NCBI GenBank assembly: GCA_938039345.1
Contig: CALHVB010000098.1
Location: forward strand, 1-8,299
Length of the DNA stretch: 8,299 nt
DNA from: an uncultured Sediminicola sp.
GTDB taxonomy: Bacteria; Bacteroidota; Bacteroidia; Flavobacteriales; Flavobacteriaceae
Direction of reading: 5' to 3'
In this document: piece after piece, positions 1 to 5,429 of the stretch
Numbering within the stretch: position 1 is the first letter of the stretch
Layout: every line of letters begins with the position of its first letter
Position numbers and translations under genes: made by a program
Notes under the pieces: model-generated
Database searches by the model: none
What the model saw: only the letters and a program-made list of their open reading frames with translations
What the model was told of the DNA's origin: nothing

Positions 1-161
1 ATTTTCTTGCTCATTTTTTTAGCATAATCCGATAAACTCATTCCTTTTTCTGGAATAAACCATTCTAGATAATGACTTTCAAATTTAGTTTCTGGTAATT
101 TTATATCCTTAAAAATTGATGGATTTGCTGCCATACCCGGCATAAAATATACTTGTATCAT
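1..161 (-). CDS. Alpha/beta hydrolase family protein, N-terminal 53 residues only (cut by the window edge)
   Basis: The reading frame opens at an ATG (complement of 159-161) and runs off the left edge after 53 codons without a stop. The protein begins MIQVYFMPGMAANPSIF. A hydrophobic first strand leads into a PG(M/L)AA turn, which in this hydrolase family corresponds to the strand-3/oxyanion-hole HG-type loop. A stretch around residues 30-50 (HYLEWFIPEKGMSLSDYAKK) is typical of short alpha/beta hydrolases in Flavobacteria. The nucleophile elbow (GxSxG), acid and histidine would lie outside the window, so activity and substrate cannot be judged. It is transcribed away from the acetyltransferase-like gene across a 167-bp gap. 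I found no TAnnTTTG box on its strand. Family assignment rests on recognition of the N-terminus and is moderately sure. Confidence 0.7.
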   Translation of the reverse strand, partial: MIQVYFMPGMAANPSIFKDIKLPETKFESHYLEWFIPEKGMSLSDYAKKMSKK

Positions 162-328
162 ATTGATTACTATTGATATACGTTAGGATATTAGTTGTTT
201 TTTGCGTATTTTTGTTCACCCACACATTTTTTACGTGTAAGAAATACATTTAATAGTATGTGGTAAATCGGTTTTGAGAACACTCGGTTTTTTATTAAAA
301 GTAATTATTTTAAAAATCTATATCTAAT
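162..328. promoter_or_regulatory. Divergent intergenic region between hydrolase and acetyltransferase-like genes
   Basis: This 167-bp A/T-rich gap must hold promoters for both flanking genes. On the plus strand TATTTTTG (207-214) is a full match to the Bacteroidota -7 consensus TAnnTTTG, but no TTG element lies about 19 nt upstream, and it would give a leader of roughly 105 nt. An alternative is TTTG (273-276), 19 nt, then TAAAAGTA (296-303), which has correct spacing but a poor -7. No convincing box is visible on the minus strand. Neither plus-strand option is strong, and I see no small gene or structured RNA here. Confidence 0.3.
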
Positions 329-622
329 ATGAATGAAGTTGAAATTAAAGATAATAGTTTTCTACGTCAATTTGAAACAACTATTAATGGACATTTAGCT
401 AAGATTGAATACTCTTCACAAGAACGTAAAGTTTTTTTAACTAAATTAATTATTCCTGAAGAAATAACAGAAGAAGGTTTTAAAGAGGATTTTATTAAAT
501 CTGTATTAAATAATATTCAAGAGAAAAACCTAAGAGTAGTACCTACTAGCCCACAAATAGCTGGTTTCCTTAGAAAAAACAGACAATATAAAGAGATGCT
601 TCCTGTTGGAATACGTATCTAA
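329..622 (+). CDS. Small GNAT-fold (YjdJ-like, Acetyltransf_CG type) protein with a degenerate acetyl-CoA motif
   Basis: This 97-aa protein has the layout of the short single-domain GCN5-related acetyltransferase family. Residues 15-30 (FETTINGHLAKIEYSS) match the N-terminal strand pair (usually xxAxxDGxxAxLxY). Residues 34-46 (KVFLTKLIIPEEI) correspond to the usual ...THTxVPxEL strand. Residues 69-83 (RVVPTSPQIAGFLRK) correspond to the C-terminal K(V/I)xPxCPFVxxYxxx block. Where the family normally has RGKGIAxxLV, this protein has TEEGFKEDFI (residues 47-56), so the R/QxxGxG/A pyrophosphate-binding loop is lost. It may bind acetyl-CoA poorly or serve another role. The substrate is unknown. 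The ATG is preceded by an A/T-rich leader without a Shine-Dalgarno, normal for the group. It ends 12 nt before the arms of a terminator shared with convergent mtaB. Confidence 0.75.
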   Translation: MNEVEIKDNSFLRQFETTINGHLAKIEYSSQERKVFLTKLIIPEEITEEGFKEDFIKSVLNNIQEKNLRVVPTSPQIAGFLRKNRQYKEMLPVGIRI

Positions 623-633
623 TTACAATCAAT

Positions 634-665
634 AAAAAAAGCCTTCTTAAGAAGGCTTTTTTTTT
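634..665. terminator. Bidirectional rho-independent terminator between convergent genes
   Basis: A7 (634-640) precedes the perfect palindrome 641-656 (GCCTTC, TTAA, GAAGGC), which is followed by T9 (657-665). The GC-containing stem is 6 bp with a TTAA loop, and the A and T runs extend pairing and act as the U-tract on either strand. It lies 12 nt after the acetyltransferase-like stop and 15 nt after the mtaB stop on the opposite strand, so it can end both transcripts. Confidence 0.92.
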
Positions 666-679
666 ATTTCAAGATTTTT

Positions 680-1993
680 TTAAGTAAAAGAAAATCTTAC
701 TATTCCCTCTTCATCTATTTCTGTGAGTTTTACATTGTGTAATGTATTAACTAAAGCTGGGTTCCATGGAGCCTTTACTTTTACATAATTCTCTGTAAAA
801 CCGTAAATATATCCTTCTTTATTTTCACTCTCAAATAACACTGTTCTCGTAGTTCCAAGCTGACTTTCATAAAAAGCACGTCTTTTTTTAACAGACAAAC
901 CTCTTAACATTTTACTTCGTTTAGCCCTTACATTTTTAGGAACAACACCTTCCATATTAGCAGCACCAGTATTCTCTCTTTCCGAATATGTAAACACATG
1001 CAAATAAGAAATATCTAAATCATTTAAAAAATGATAGGTTTCTAAAAAATGTTCTTCTGTTTCTCCGGGGAAACCAACAATAACATCTACTCCTATACAT
1101 GCATGTGGCATTACTGTTTTTATCTTACGAACTCTATCTATATATAAATTGGTAAGATACCTTCTACGCATTAATTTTAAAACTTCATCGCTACCACTTT
1201 GTAACGGAATATGAAAATGTGGCACAAATGAATTGCTTTGCGCTACAAAATCAATAGTTTGATTTTTCAACAGATTAGGCTCTATGGATGATATTCGAAG
1301 CCTATGGATACCTTCTACAGTATCTAATGCTTTTACCAAATCTAAAAAGGTATGTTCGTGCTTTTTATTACCAAACTCACCTTTACCATAATCTCCTATA
1401 TTAACCCCTGTTAATACAATTTCCTTTATATCTTTAGATGCTATCTCTGCTGCATTATCTAGAACATTCTGTAGTTTATCACTCCTAGAAATTCCACGAG
1501 CTAAAGGTATGGTACAATAGGTACATTTATAATCGCATCCATCTTGCACCTTTAAAAAAGCACGTGTACGGTCTCCAATAGCATAACTCCCTACATAAAA
1601 ATCTGCATCCTCTATTTCACAAGAGTGTACTTCTCCAAAATCATTCTTAGAAAGGTCGTTTATATAGTCTGTGATTTTAAATTTTTCTGTAGCTCCTAAA
1701 ACCAAATCCACACCATCTACAGCTGCTAATTCTTCTGGTTTTAACTGCGCATAACAACCTACTGCTGCTACAAAAGCCTTTGCGTTAGCCTTTTGTGCTT
1801 GTTTTACAATAGTTTTAAAACGTTTATCTGCGTTTTCTGTTACAGAACAAGTATTAATAACATACATATCTGCGACTTCTGAAAAATCTACACGCTCAAA
1901 TCCTTCTTCTACAAAACTTCTTGCTATTGTAGAAGTTTCAGAAAAATTAAGCTTGCATCCTAAGGTATAAAATGCGACTTTCTTTTTGTCCAT
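680..1993 (-). CDS. mtaB: tRNA (t6A37-C2)-methylthiotransferase MtaB, radical SAM enzyme
   Basis: MtaB adds a methylthio group to C2 of N6-threonylcarbamoyladenosine at tRNA position 37 (giving ms2t6A), a modification that aids decoding of ANN codons. At 437 aa it is full length for the family. The N-terminal UPF0004 domain shows the three auxiliary-cluster cysteines: C13 (TLGCKLN), C49 (INTCSVT) and C80 (AVGCYAQ). The radical SAM CxxxCxxC is C153, C157 and C160 in QDGCDYKCTYCTIPLARG. The conserved HIPLQSGSDEVLKLMRRRY block lies at about 261-279, GFPGETEE at 308-315, and a C-terminal TRAM RNA-binding domain at roughly 376-437. The LGCKLN form of the first motif and the overall spacing favour MtaB over MiaB or RimO. 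It is the last gene of a leftward run, 92 nt after the glmU-like gene, with its own -7 box in the gap. It ends at the shared terminator. Confidence 0.95.
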   Translation of the reverse strand: MDKKKVAFYTLGCKLNFSETSTIARSFVEEGFERVDFSEVADMYVINTCSVTENADKRFKTIVKQAQKANAKAFVAAVGCYAQLKPEELAAVDGVDLVLGATEKFKITDYINDLSKNDFGEVHSCEIEDADFYVGSYAIGDRTRAFLKVQDGCDYKCTYCTIPLARGISRSDKLQNVLDNAAEIASKDIKEIVLTGVNIGDYGKGEFGNKKHEHTFLDLVKALDTVEGIHRLRISSIEPNLLKNQTIDFVAQSNSFVPHFHIPLQSGSDEVLKLMRRRYLTNLYIDRVRKIKTVMPHACIGVDVIVGFPGETEEHFLETYHFLNDLDISYLHVFTYSERENTGAANMEGVVPKNVRAKRSKMLRGLSVKKRRAFYESQLGTTRTVLFESENKEGYIYGFTENYVKVKAPWNPALVNTLHNVKLTEIDEEGIVRFSFT

Positions 1994-2018
1994 TTTTTTT
2001 AATCAAATTTTAAGACTA

Positions 2019-2026
2019 CAAATATA
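2019..2026 (-). promoter_or_regulatory. Probable -7 box of the mtaB promoter (TATATTTG)
   Basis: Read on the minus strand these eight bases are TATATTTG, a full match to the Bacteroidota sigma-A -7 consensus TAnnTTTG. The predicted RNA start, about 5-7 nt downstream, would leave a leader of roughly 20 nt before the mtaB ATG at 1993. No clear TTG -33 element is seen at the expected spacing, so the call rests on the box and its position. No strong terminator separates the glmU-like gene from mtaB, so read-through is also possible. Confidence 0.5.
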
Positions 2027-2085
2027 CTACACAATAAAATAATCTTTTATTTCCGCTTATGTAAAGTGCACTATATTAAAAATAT

Positions 2086-3261
2086 TTACTCTTTACGCCA
2101 TTTTTTAGTTTCCTCAAAAACATGGTTTAAAATAGCTTCTTCTTGCTCATTAAACTCCACTTTTCTACGAGACATCATTACTTTTGCCGTTTCGTATGCT
2201 TTTTTAGTTAAATAAGTTGTGTAACCAGATGCTCCTCCCCAACTAAAACTTGGGACAAAATTTCTTGGAAAGCCACTACCAAAAATGTTAGCACTTACCC
2301 CCACTACTGTACCCGTGTTAAACATAGTATTTATTCCACATTTACTGTGGTCTCCCATCATTAAGCCACAAAACTGAAGTCCTGTTTTAGCAAAGCCTTC
2401 AGTATCATAATCCCACAATCTAACTTGTGCATAATTATTTTTTAAGTTAGAGTTATTAGTATCTGCGCCCAAATTACACCATTCTCCTAATACTGAATTC
2501 CCTAAAAACCCATCGTGCCCTTTGTTTGAGTATGCAAATAACACCGAATTATTAACTTCTCCTCCCAATCTACAATGCGGCCCAGCTGTTGTAGGGCCAT
2601 ATATTTTAGCTCCCATTTTTACTTGCGCATGGTTACACAATGCAAAAGCTCCTCTAATAATACTGCCTTCCATAATTTCACTATCTACTCCAAGATAAAT
2701 AGGTCCTGCCGAGGCATTTAAAATGCTACATTCTACTTTTGCTCCTTCTTCTAGAAATATATTTTCTGGATTAATTACTGTATTCGTTTTAGAAATTGGC
2801 TTACTTTTTCTTCCTGCTATTAAAAGTTCAAAATCTTCTTGTATAGCCGCTCCATTTTTAGAAAAAATATCCCATGTGTGTTCTATTCGTAATACTTCCT
2901 CTTTATATTCAATAGCTGTATATGTAGAAAAATCTACTTCTTCTTGTGTTTCTTTTGCATAGAAAGCAATAATTTCATCATTATACAATACTAATTCGTT
3001 CTCCTTTAAATTTTCTATGATAGCAACCAAAGTCTTATTAGGGAAAAAAGATGCATTTATTAATACATTTTGCTCCATCTCTACCATTGGGTATTTCTCT
3101 GATAAATATTCTTCGGTAATAGTAGTGGTGGTAATTCCCAAATATTTCTCCCATTTTTCTCTAATGGTTAAAATCCCTACTCTAATATCTGCAACAGGTC
3201 TTGTGTATGTAAATGGTAATAATGCATTCCTAACAGTACCATCAAAAAGAATATAATTCAT
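2086..3261 (-). CDS. GlmU-like sugar nucleotidyltransferase / left-handed beta-helix acetyltransferase (Bacteroidota alternative type)
   Basis: This 391-aa protein matches the family annotated in Bacteroidota as UDP-GlcNAc diphosphorylase/GlcN-1-P N-acetyltransferase-related. It starts with the family block LRPxTFTRPVADxRxGILTIxEKWE, here residues 14-40 (LLPFTYTRPVADIRVGILTI and following). That block replaces the GxGxGTRM loop of classical nucleotidyltransferases. Residues about 1-150 form the nucleotidyltransferase-like domain and about 160-340 a hexapeptide-repeat beta-helix. By eye, KGHDGFLG (247-254) and NLGADTNNSN (263-272) line up with the E. coli GlmU acetyltransferase segment. This would place H249, N263 and N272 at His363, Asn377 and Asn386, with Phe at Tyr366; the alignment is from memory. 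A role in UDP-GlcNAc or a related nucleotide sugar is likely but unproven. The ATG at 3261 sits only 16 nt after the U-tract of the rpmE2 terminator. Confidence 0.85.
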   Translation of the reverse strand: MNYILFDGTVRNALLPFTYTRPVADIRVGILTIREKWEKYLGITTTTITEEYLSEKYPMVEMEQNVLINASFFPNKTLVAIIENLKENELVLYNDEIIAFYAKETQEEVDFSTYTAIEYKEEVLRIEHTWDIFSKNGAAIQEDFELLIAGRKSKPISKTNTVINPENIFLEEGAKVECSILNASAGPIYLGVDSEIMEGSIIRGAFALCNHAQVKMGAKIYGPTTAGPHCRLGGEVNNSVLFAYSNKGHDGFLGNSVLGEWCNLGADTNNSNLKNNYAQVRLWDYDTEGFAKTGLQFCGLMMGDHSKCGINTMFNTGTVVGVSANIFGSGFPRNFVPSFSWGGASGYTTYLTKKAYETAKVMMSRRKVEFNEQEEAILNHVFEETKKWRKE

Positions 3262-3277
3262 AGAATTGTTTTTTTGT

Positions 3278-3323
3278 AAAAATAAAAAAAGTCACGTTTC
3301 GATGACTATCGAAACGTGACTTT
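3278..3323 (-). terminator. Strong rho-independent terminator after rpmE2, abutting the glmU-like gene
   Basis: Perfect 13-bp arms (3291-3303 and 3308-3320) enclose a 4-nt loop, extended by three A:T pairs. In the direction of transcription the stem is followed by T7-A-T5 (3290 to 3278). It lies 24 nt after the rpmE2 stop. Its U-tract ends 16 nt before the ATG of the next same-strand gene, leaving almost no room for a separate promoter. On that strand the bases 3284-3277 read TATTTTTA, one mismatch from the -7 consensus TAnnTTTG. Confidence 0.9.
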
Positions 3324-3347
3324 AATAATTTAATATCGCTTAAGAAA

Positions 3348-3599
3348 TTATTTGCTAAACTTCTTGTATTTGTTTTTGAATTTATCAATACGTCCAGCCG
3401 TATCAATTAATTTAGACTTACCAGTATAAAAAGGATGAGATGTTCTTGAAATTTCCAATTTAATTAATGGGTATTCAACACCATCTACTTCTAAAGTCTC
3501 TTTTGTATTTGCTGTAGATTTTGTAATAAAAACATCATCATTAGACATGTCTTTAAATGCTACTAATCTATAGTTTTCTGGGTGTATATCTTTTCTCAT
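3348..3599 (-). CDS. rpmE2: 50S ribosomal protein L31, type B (zinc-independent form)
   Basis: This 83-aa protein is full length for type B L31, which bridges the large and small ribosomal subunits near the central protuberance. Diagnostic segments are the N-terminal [40 protein letters not shown] (about 49-70) and a basic tail [11 protein letters not shown]. There are no cysteines, so the zinc-binding CxxC pairs of type A L31 are absent. In bacteria with both forms, type B often substitutes during zinc shortage; whether this organism has a type A copy cannot be seen here. The start lies just downstream of promoter-like boxes and a small dyad. The gene is monocistronic or nearly so, closed by a strong terminator, and is divergent from the DUF4199 gene. 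Confidence 0.96.
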   Translation of the reverse strand: MRKDIHPENYRLVAFKDMSNDDVFITKSTANTKETLEVDGVEYPLIKLEISRTSHPFYTGKSKLIDTAGRIDKFKNKYKKFSK

Positions 3600-3620
3600 C
3601 TTTATAATAAACTTTAAATA

Positions 3621-3635
3621 CTCTAAATTTTAGAG
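3621..3635. repeat. Short perfect inverted repeat in the rpmE2 leader (CTCTAAA-T-TTTAGAG)
   Basis: Seven-base arms are separated by a single T, centred at 3628, between the proximal -7 box and the rpmE2 start codon. In RNA it would make only a weak A/U-rich 5-bp hairpin, so an operator-type protein site is as plausible as a leader structure. It does not resemble the E. coli-type Zur box that I know of. Chance occurrence in A/T-rich DNA is possible. Confidence 0.35.
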
Positions 3636-3638
3636 CTG

Positions 3639-3665
3639 CAAATTTACAACTTTTTATCAAATTTA
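3639..3665 (-). promoter_or_regulatory. Tandem -7 boxes (TAAATTTG twice) upstream of rpmE2
   Basis: On the minus strand the octamer TAAATTTG occurs at 3646-3639 and again at 3665-3658, 19 nt apart; both are full matches to TAnnTTTG. The proximal copy would start RNA near 3632 and give a leader of about 33 nt; the distal copy would give about 52 nt. No TTG -33 element stands at the usual distance from either copy. A ribosomal protein gene would be expected to have a strong promoter, which fits. A 7-bp inverted repeat at 3621-3635 overlaps the predicted start from the proximal box. Confidence 0.5.
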
Positions 3666-3704
3666 CTATTAAATACTAAAAAATATTAAAAAAATATTTC
3701 ATTA

Positions 3705-3735
3705 TTTGTGTAACGTTTTTTAAAGAATAGTATCT
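3705..3735 (+). promoter_or_regulatory. Weak candidate promoter for the DUF4199 gene
   Basis: TTTG (3705-3708) is followed after 19 nt by TAGTATCT (3728-3735). The spacing is that of Bacteroidota promoters, but the -7 element matches TAnnTTTG at only three of six fixed positions. RNA would start near 3742, leaving a leader of about 28 nt before the ATG at 3770. No better box is seen on this strand in the 170-bp divergent gap shared with rpmE2. Confidence 0.3.
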
Positions 3736-3769
3736 AATAGGTTAACTACTAAATAAAAACACAAAAATA

Positions 3770-4291
3770 ATGGAAGAAAACACACCAAAAACAGGAAAGT
3801 ACGCTTTAAATTATGGACTTATACTTGGAGCTGCGGGTTTAATCTTTGGCATTATGCTATATTCTATGAATATGCATTATGAAAGGGGCGCTGCAATACA
3901 AACTGTACAAATAGGAATGACGGCTATTGTTATTTTTATTGCTGTTTATCAATACAAAAAAGCTAATAGTAATTTCTTAAAACTAAATGAAGCCTTAAAA
4001 ATAGGTACAGGAACAGCTATTATAAGTGCTATCATTGGTCTTATTTACTTTTTAGTATTATCTAATTTTATTGAACCAGATTTTATGGATAAAATGTTTG
4101 AAATTGGTAGAAATGAAATGATAGAAAATAATCCAGAAATGACTGATGAACAAATAAATCAAATGGGAGAAATGCAAAAAAAGTTTGCATGGGTTTCTTA
4201 CCCTGTAATTCTTATTTTTAATACATTATTAGGTCTTGTATTTGGATTAATTTCTGGTTTAATTTTGAAAAAACAAAAACCCACATATTAA
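3770..4291 (+). CDS. DUF4199 family four-helix membrane protein
   Basis: This 173-aa protein has the layout of DUF4199, a Bacteroidota membrane family of unknown function. After a short hydrophilic start come four predicted membrane segments at about 13-32, 44-61, 77-100 and 141-166. A long polar, acidic, Met-rich loop lies between the third and fourth (about 101-138, including FMDKMFEIGRNEMIENNPEM), and the tail is basic (KKQK). By the positive-inside rule the KK/KxK stretches at 63-64 and 167-170 suggest cytoplasmic loop and C-terminus, placing the acidic loop outside the membrane only if helices 3-4 follow that topology. No catalytic motif is visible. It lies 40 nt upstream of the glycosyltransferase gene on the same strand, a tentative functional link. 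The ATG follows an A-rich stretch with no alternative nearby start. Confidence 0.82.
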   Translation: MEENTPKTGKYALNYGLILGAAGLIFGIMLYSMNMHYERGAAIQTVQIGMTAIVIFIAVYQYKKANSNFLKLNEALKIGTGTAIISAIIGLIYFLVLSNFIEPDFMDKMFEIGRNEMIENNPEMTDEQINQMGEMQKKFAWVSYPVILIFNTLLGLVFGLISGLILKKQKPTY

Positions 4292-4296
4292 TATGT
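4283..4296. repeat. Perfect 14-bp palindrome at the DUF4199 stop codon
   Basis: ACATATTAATATGT reads the same on both strands. It contains the TAA stop of the DUF4199 gene (4289-4291) and ends 6 nt before the -7 box of the glycosyltransferase promoter. It therefore covers approximately -34 to -21 relative to the predicted RNA start, where a repressor or activator site could act. There is no U-tract, so it is not a terminator. It is A/T-rich and could be coincidental. Confidence 0.4.
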
Positions 4297-4302
4297 AATT
4301 TG

Positions 4303-4310
4303 TACTTTTG
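4303..4310 (+). promoter_or_regulatory. Probable -7 box of the glycosyltransferase promoter (TACTTTTG)
   Basis: This is a full match to the Bacteroidota -7 consensus TAnnTTTG. RNA would start around 4316-4318, about 15 nt upstream of the ATG at 4332. The last three bases (TTG) are in frame with the gene and could be misread as a start codon; being inside the promoter box they are unlikely to be translated. No clear -33 TTG is present, but the palindrome at 4283-4296 occupies that position. Confidence 0.5.
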
Positions 4311-4331
4311 AATATATTTCAGAAGTGCACT

Positions 4332-5297
4332 ATGAATTTATCAATAGTAATTCCTTTACTAAACGAAGAAGAATCACTAATAGAACTACATGATTGGATT
4401 GTAAAAGTTATGCAATCCAATCATTTTTCTTATGAAATCATTTTTATAGATGACGGTAGCAATGATAGGTCTTGGAAAATTATTTCGGAACTAGCTATAA
4501 AAAACTCAAATATAAAAGGAATTCGTTTTCTAAAAAACTTTGGCAAATCACAAGCACTACATGCTGGTTTTAAAAAAGCCGAAGGAGAAGTAATTATAAC
4601 CATGGATGCTGACCTCCAAGATAATCCTGAGGAAATTCCTGAGCTATATACTCTAATTAAAGACCAAAATTTAGATTTAGTATCTGGCTGGAAGAAAAAA
4701 AGATACGATTCTATAATTACAAAAAATATTCCTTCAAAACTTTTTAATTGGGCAGCTAGGAAAACATCTGGCGTACAATTAAACGATTTTAATTGCGGAC
4801 TAAAAGCTTATAAAAATACAGTTGTAAAAAGTATAGAAGTATCAGGGGAAATGCACCGCTATATTCCTGTTTTAGCCAAAAATGCTGGTTTTTCTAAAAT
4901 AGAGGAAAAAATAGTACAACACCAAGCCAGAAAATACGGCAAAACCAAATTTGGCATGGAACGTTTTATTAATGGTTTTTTAGATTTAATTACCATATGG
5001 TTTGTTTCTAAATTTGGAAAACGCCCTATGCATTTATTTGGAGCCATGGGGGTTCTTATGTTTATCATTGGTTTTGGATTTGCTTTGTTCTTAGGTATAG
5101 ATAAATTGGTTATAAACAAAACAGGGCGTTTAATTACAGATAGGCCTCAATTTTATATATCTCTAACTTCCATGGTTTTAGGAACACAATTATTTTTAGC
5201 TGGTTTTTTAGGTGAAATAATGGTACGTTCCAGAAAAAACGAAACTAGATATACCATTGCAGAAGAATTAAATATTTCTCATAAATCTGCTTTGTAA
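4332..5297 (+). CDS. Family 2 glycosyltransferase, DPMS/GtrB-like, membrane-anchored (probable polyprenyl-phosphate sugar transferase)
   Basis: From the ATG at 4332 the protein is 321 aa. The GT-A fold starts at once with MNLSIVIPLLNEEESL. FIDDGSNDRSW (38-48) binds the nucleotide, and D92-A-D94 in MDADLQDNPEEIPEL is the metal-binding DxD. Further in, NDFNCGLKAYK (151-161) and HQARKYGKTKFG (197-208) match the DPMS-type RxxGxSKY/F active-site loop. Two membrane helices follow at about 233-256 and 278-299, the arrangement of GtrB-type enzymes that transfer a sugar from a nucleotide donor to polyprenyl phosphate on the cytoplasmic face. Donor and final glycan cannot be told from sequence. An in-frame TTG at 4308 would add eight residues ahead of the conserved start, but it lies in the promoter box, so I prefer 4332. 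Upstream is the DUF4199 gene. Confidence 0.9.
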   Translation: MNLSIVIPLLNEEESLIELHDWIVKVMQSNHFSYEIIFIDDGSNDRSWKIISELAIKNSNIKGIRFLKNFGKSQALHAGFKKAEGEVIITMDADLQDNPEEIPELYTLIKDQNLDLVSGWKKKRYDSIITKNIPSKLFNWAARKTSGVQLNDFNCGLKAYKNTVVKSIEVSGEMHRYIPVLAKNAGFSKIEEKIVQHQARKYGKTKFGMERFINGFLDLITIWFVSKFGKRPMHLFGAMGVLMFIIGFGFALFLGIDKLVINKTGRLITDRPQFYISLTSMVLGTQLFLAGFLGEIMVRSRKNETRYTIAEELNISHKSAL

Positions 5298-5429
5298 AAA
5301 CAAGTTAAAGTATAAAAAACTACAACATATTATTTATTCATAATAAGTGTCCTAATATTAATCTCATTAATTAGATTAAAACAATATTCTTTGTAATTTT
5401 ACACACTTAAATCTATAAGCCTAAAATAA
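5298..5429 (+). promoter_or_regulatory. Intergenic region before the phosphohexomutase, with a dyad and promoter-like box
   Basis: No terminator is seen after the glycosyltransferase. The inverted repeat TTAATCT, 8 nt, AGATTAA occupies 5358-5379. TAATTTTA (5394-5401) is one mismatch from the -7 consensus TAnnTTTG and would start RNA near 5408, about 22 nt before the ATG. The dyad would then cover roughly -50 to -29, a usual place for a regulator. TGTAATTTTACA (5392-5403) is a second small dyad over the box. All of this is A/T-rich, so the evidence is modest. Confidence 0.35.

Noticed and set aside
231..265. Weak inverted repeats in the first intergenic region (TTAC-GT-GTAA; CACAT...ATGTG)
   Set aside because: Arms are only 4-5 bp and A/T-rich, so they are not distinguishable from chance.
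2073..2085. ATATT-AAA-AATAT repeat after the glmU-like gene as a terminator
   Set aside because: The stem is 5 bp of A/T pairs without a U-tract, too weak for termination.
2723..3256. Open frames on the plus strand at 2723-2962 and 3017-3256
   Set aside because: They lie antisense within the well-supported glmU-like gene, have no recognisable domain and no promoter, and look like by-products of its codon use.
4308..4331. TTG start adding eight residues to the glycosyltransferase
   Set aside because: The TTG is part of a consensus -7 promoter box, and the family's conserved N-terminus begins at the ATG at 4332.
4859..5119. Minus-strand open frame inside the glycosyltransferase gene
   Set aside because: It is fully antisense to conserved GT2 sequence, shows low-complexity composition and no family match.
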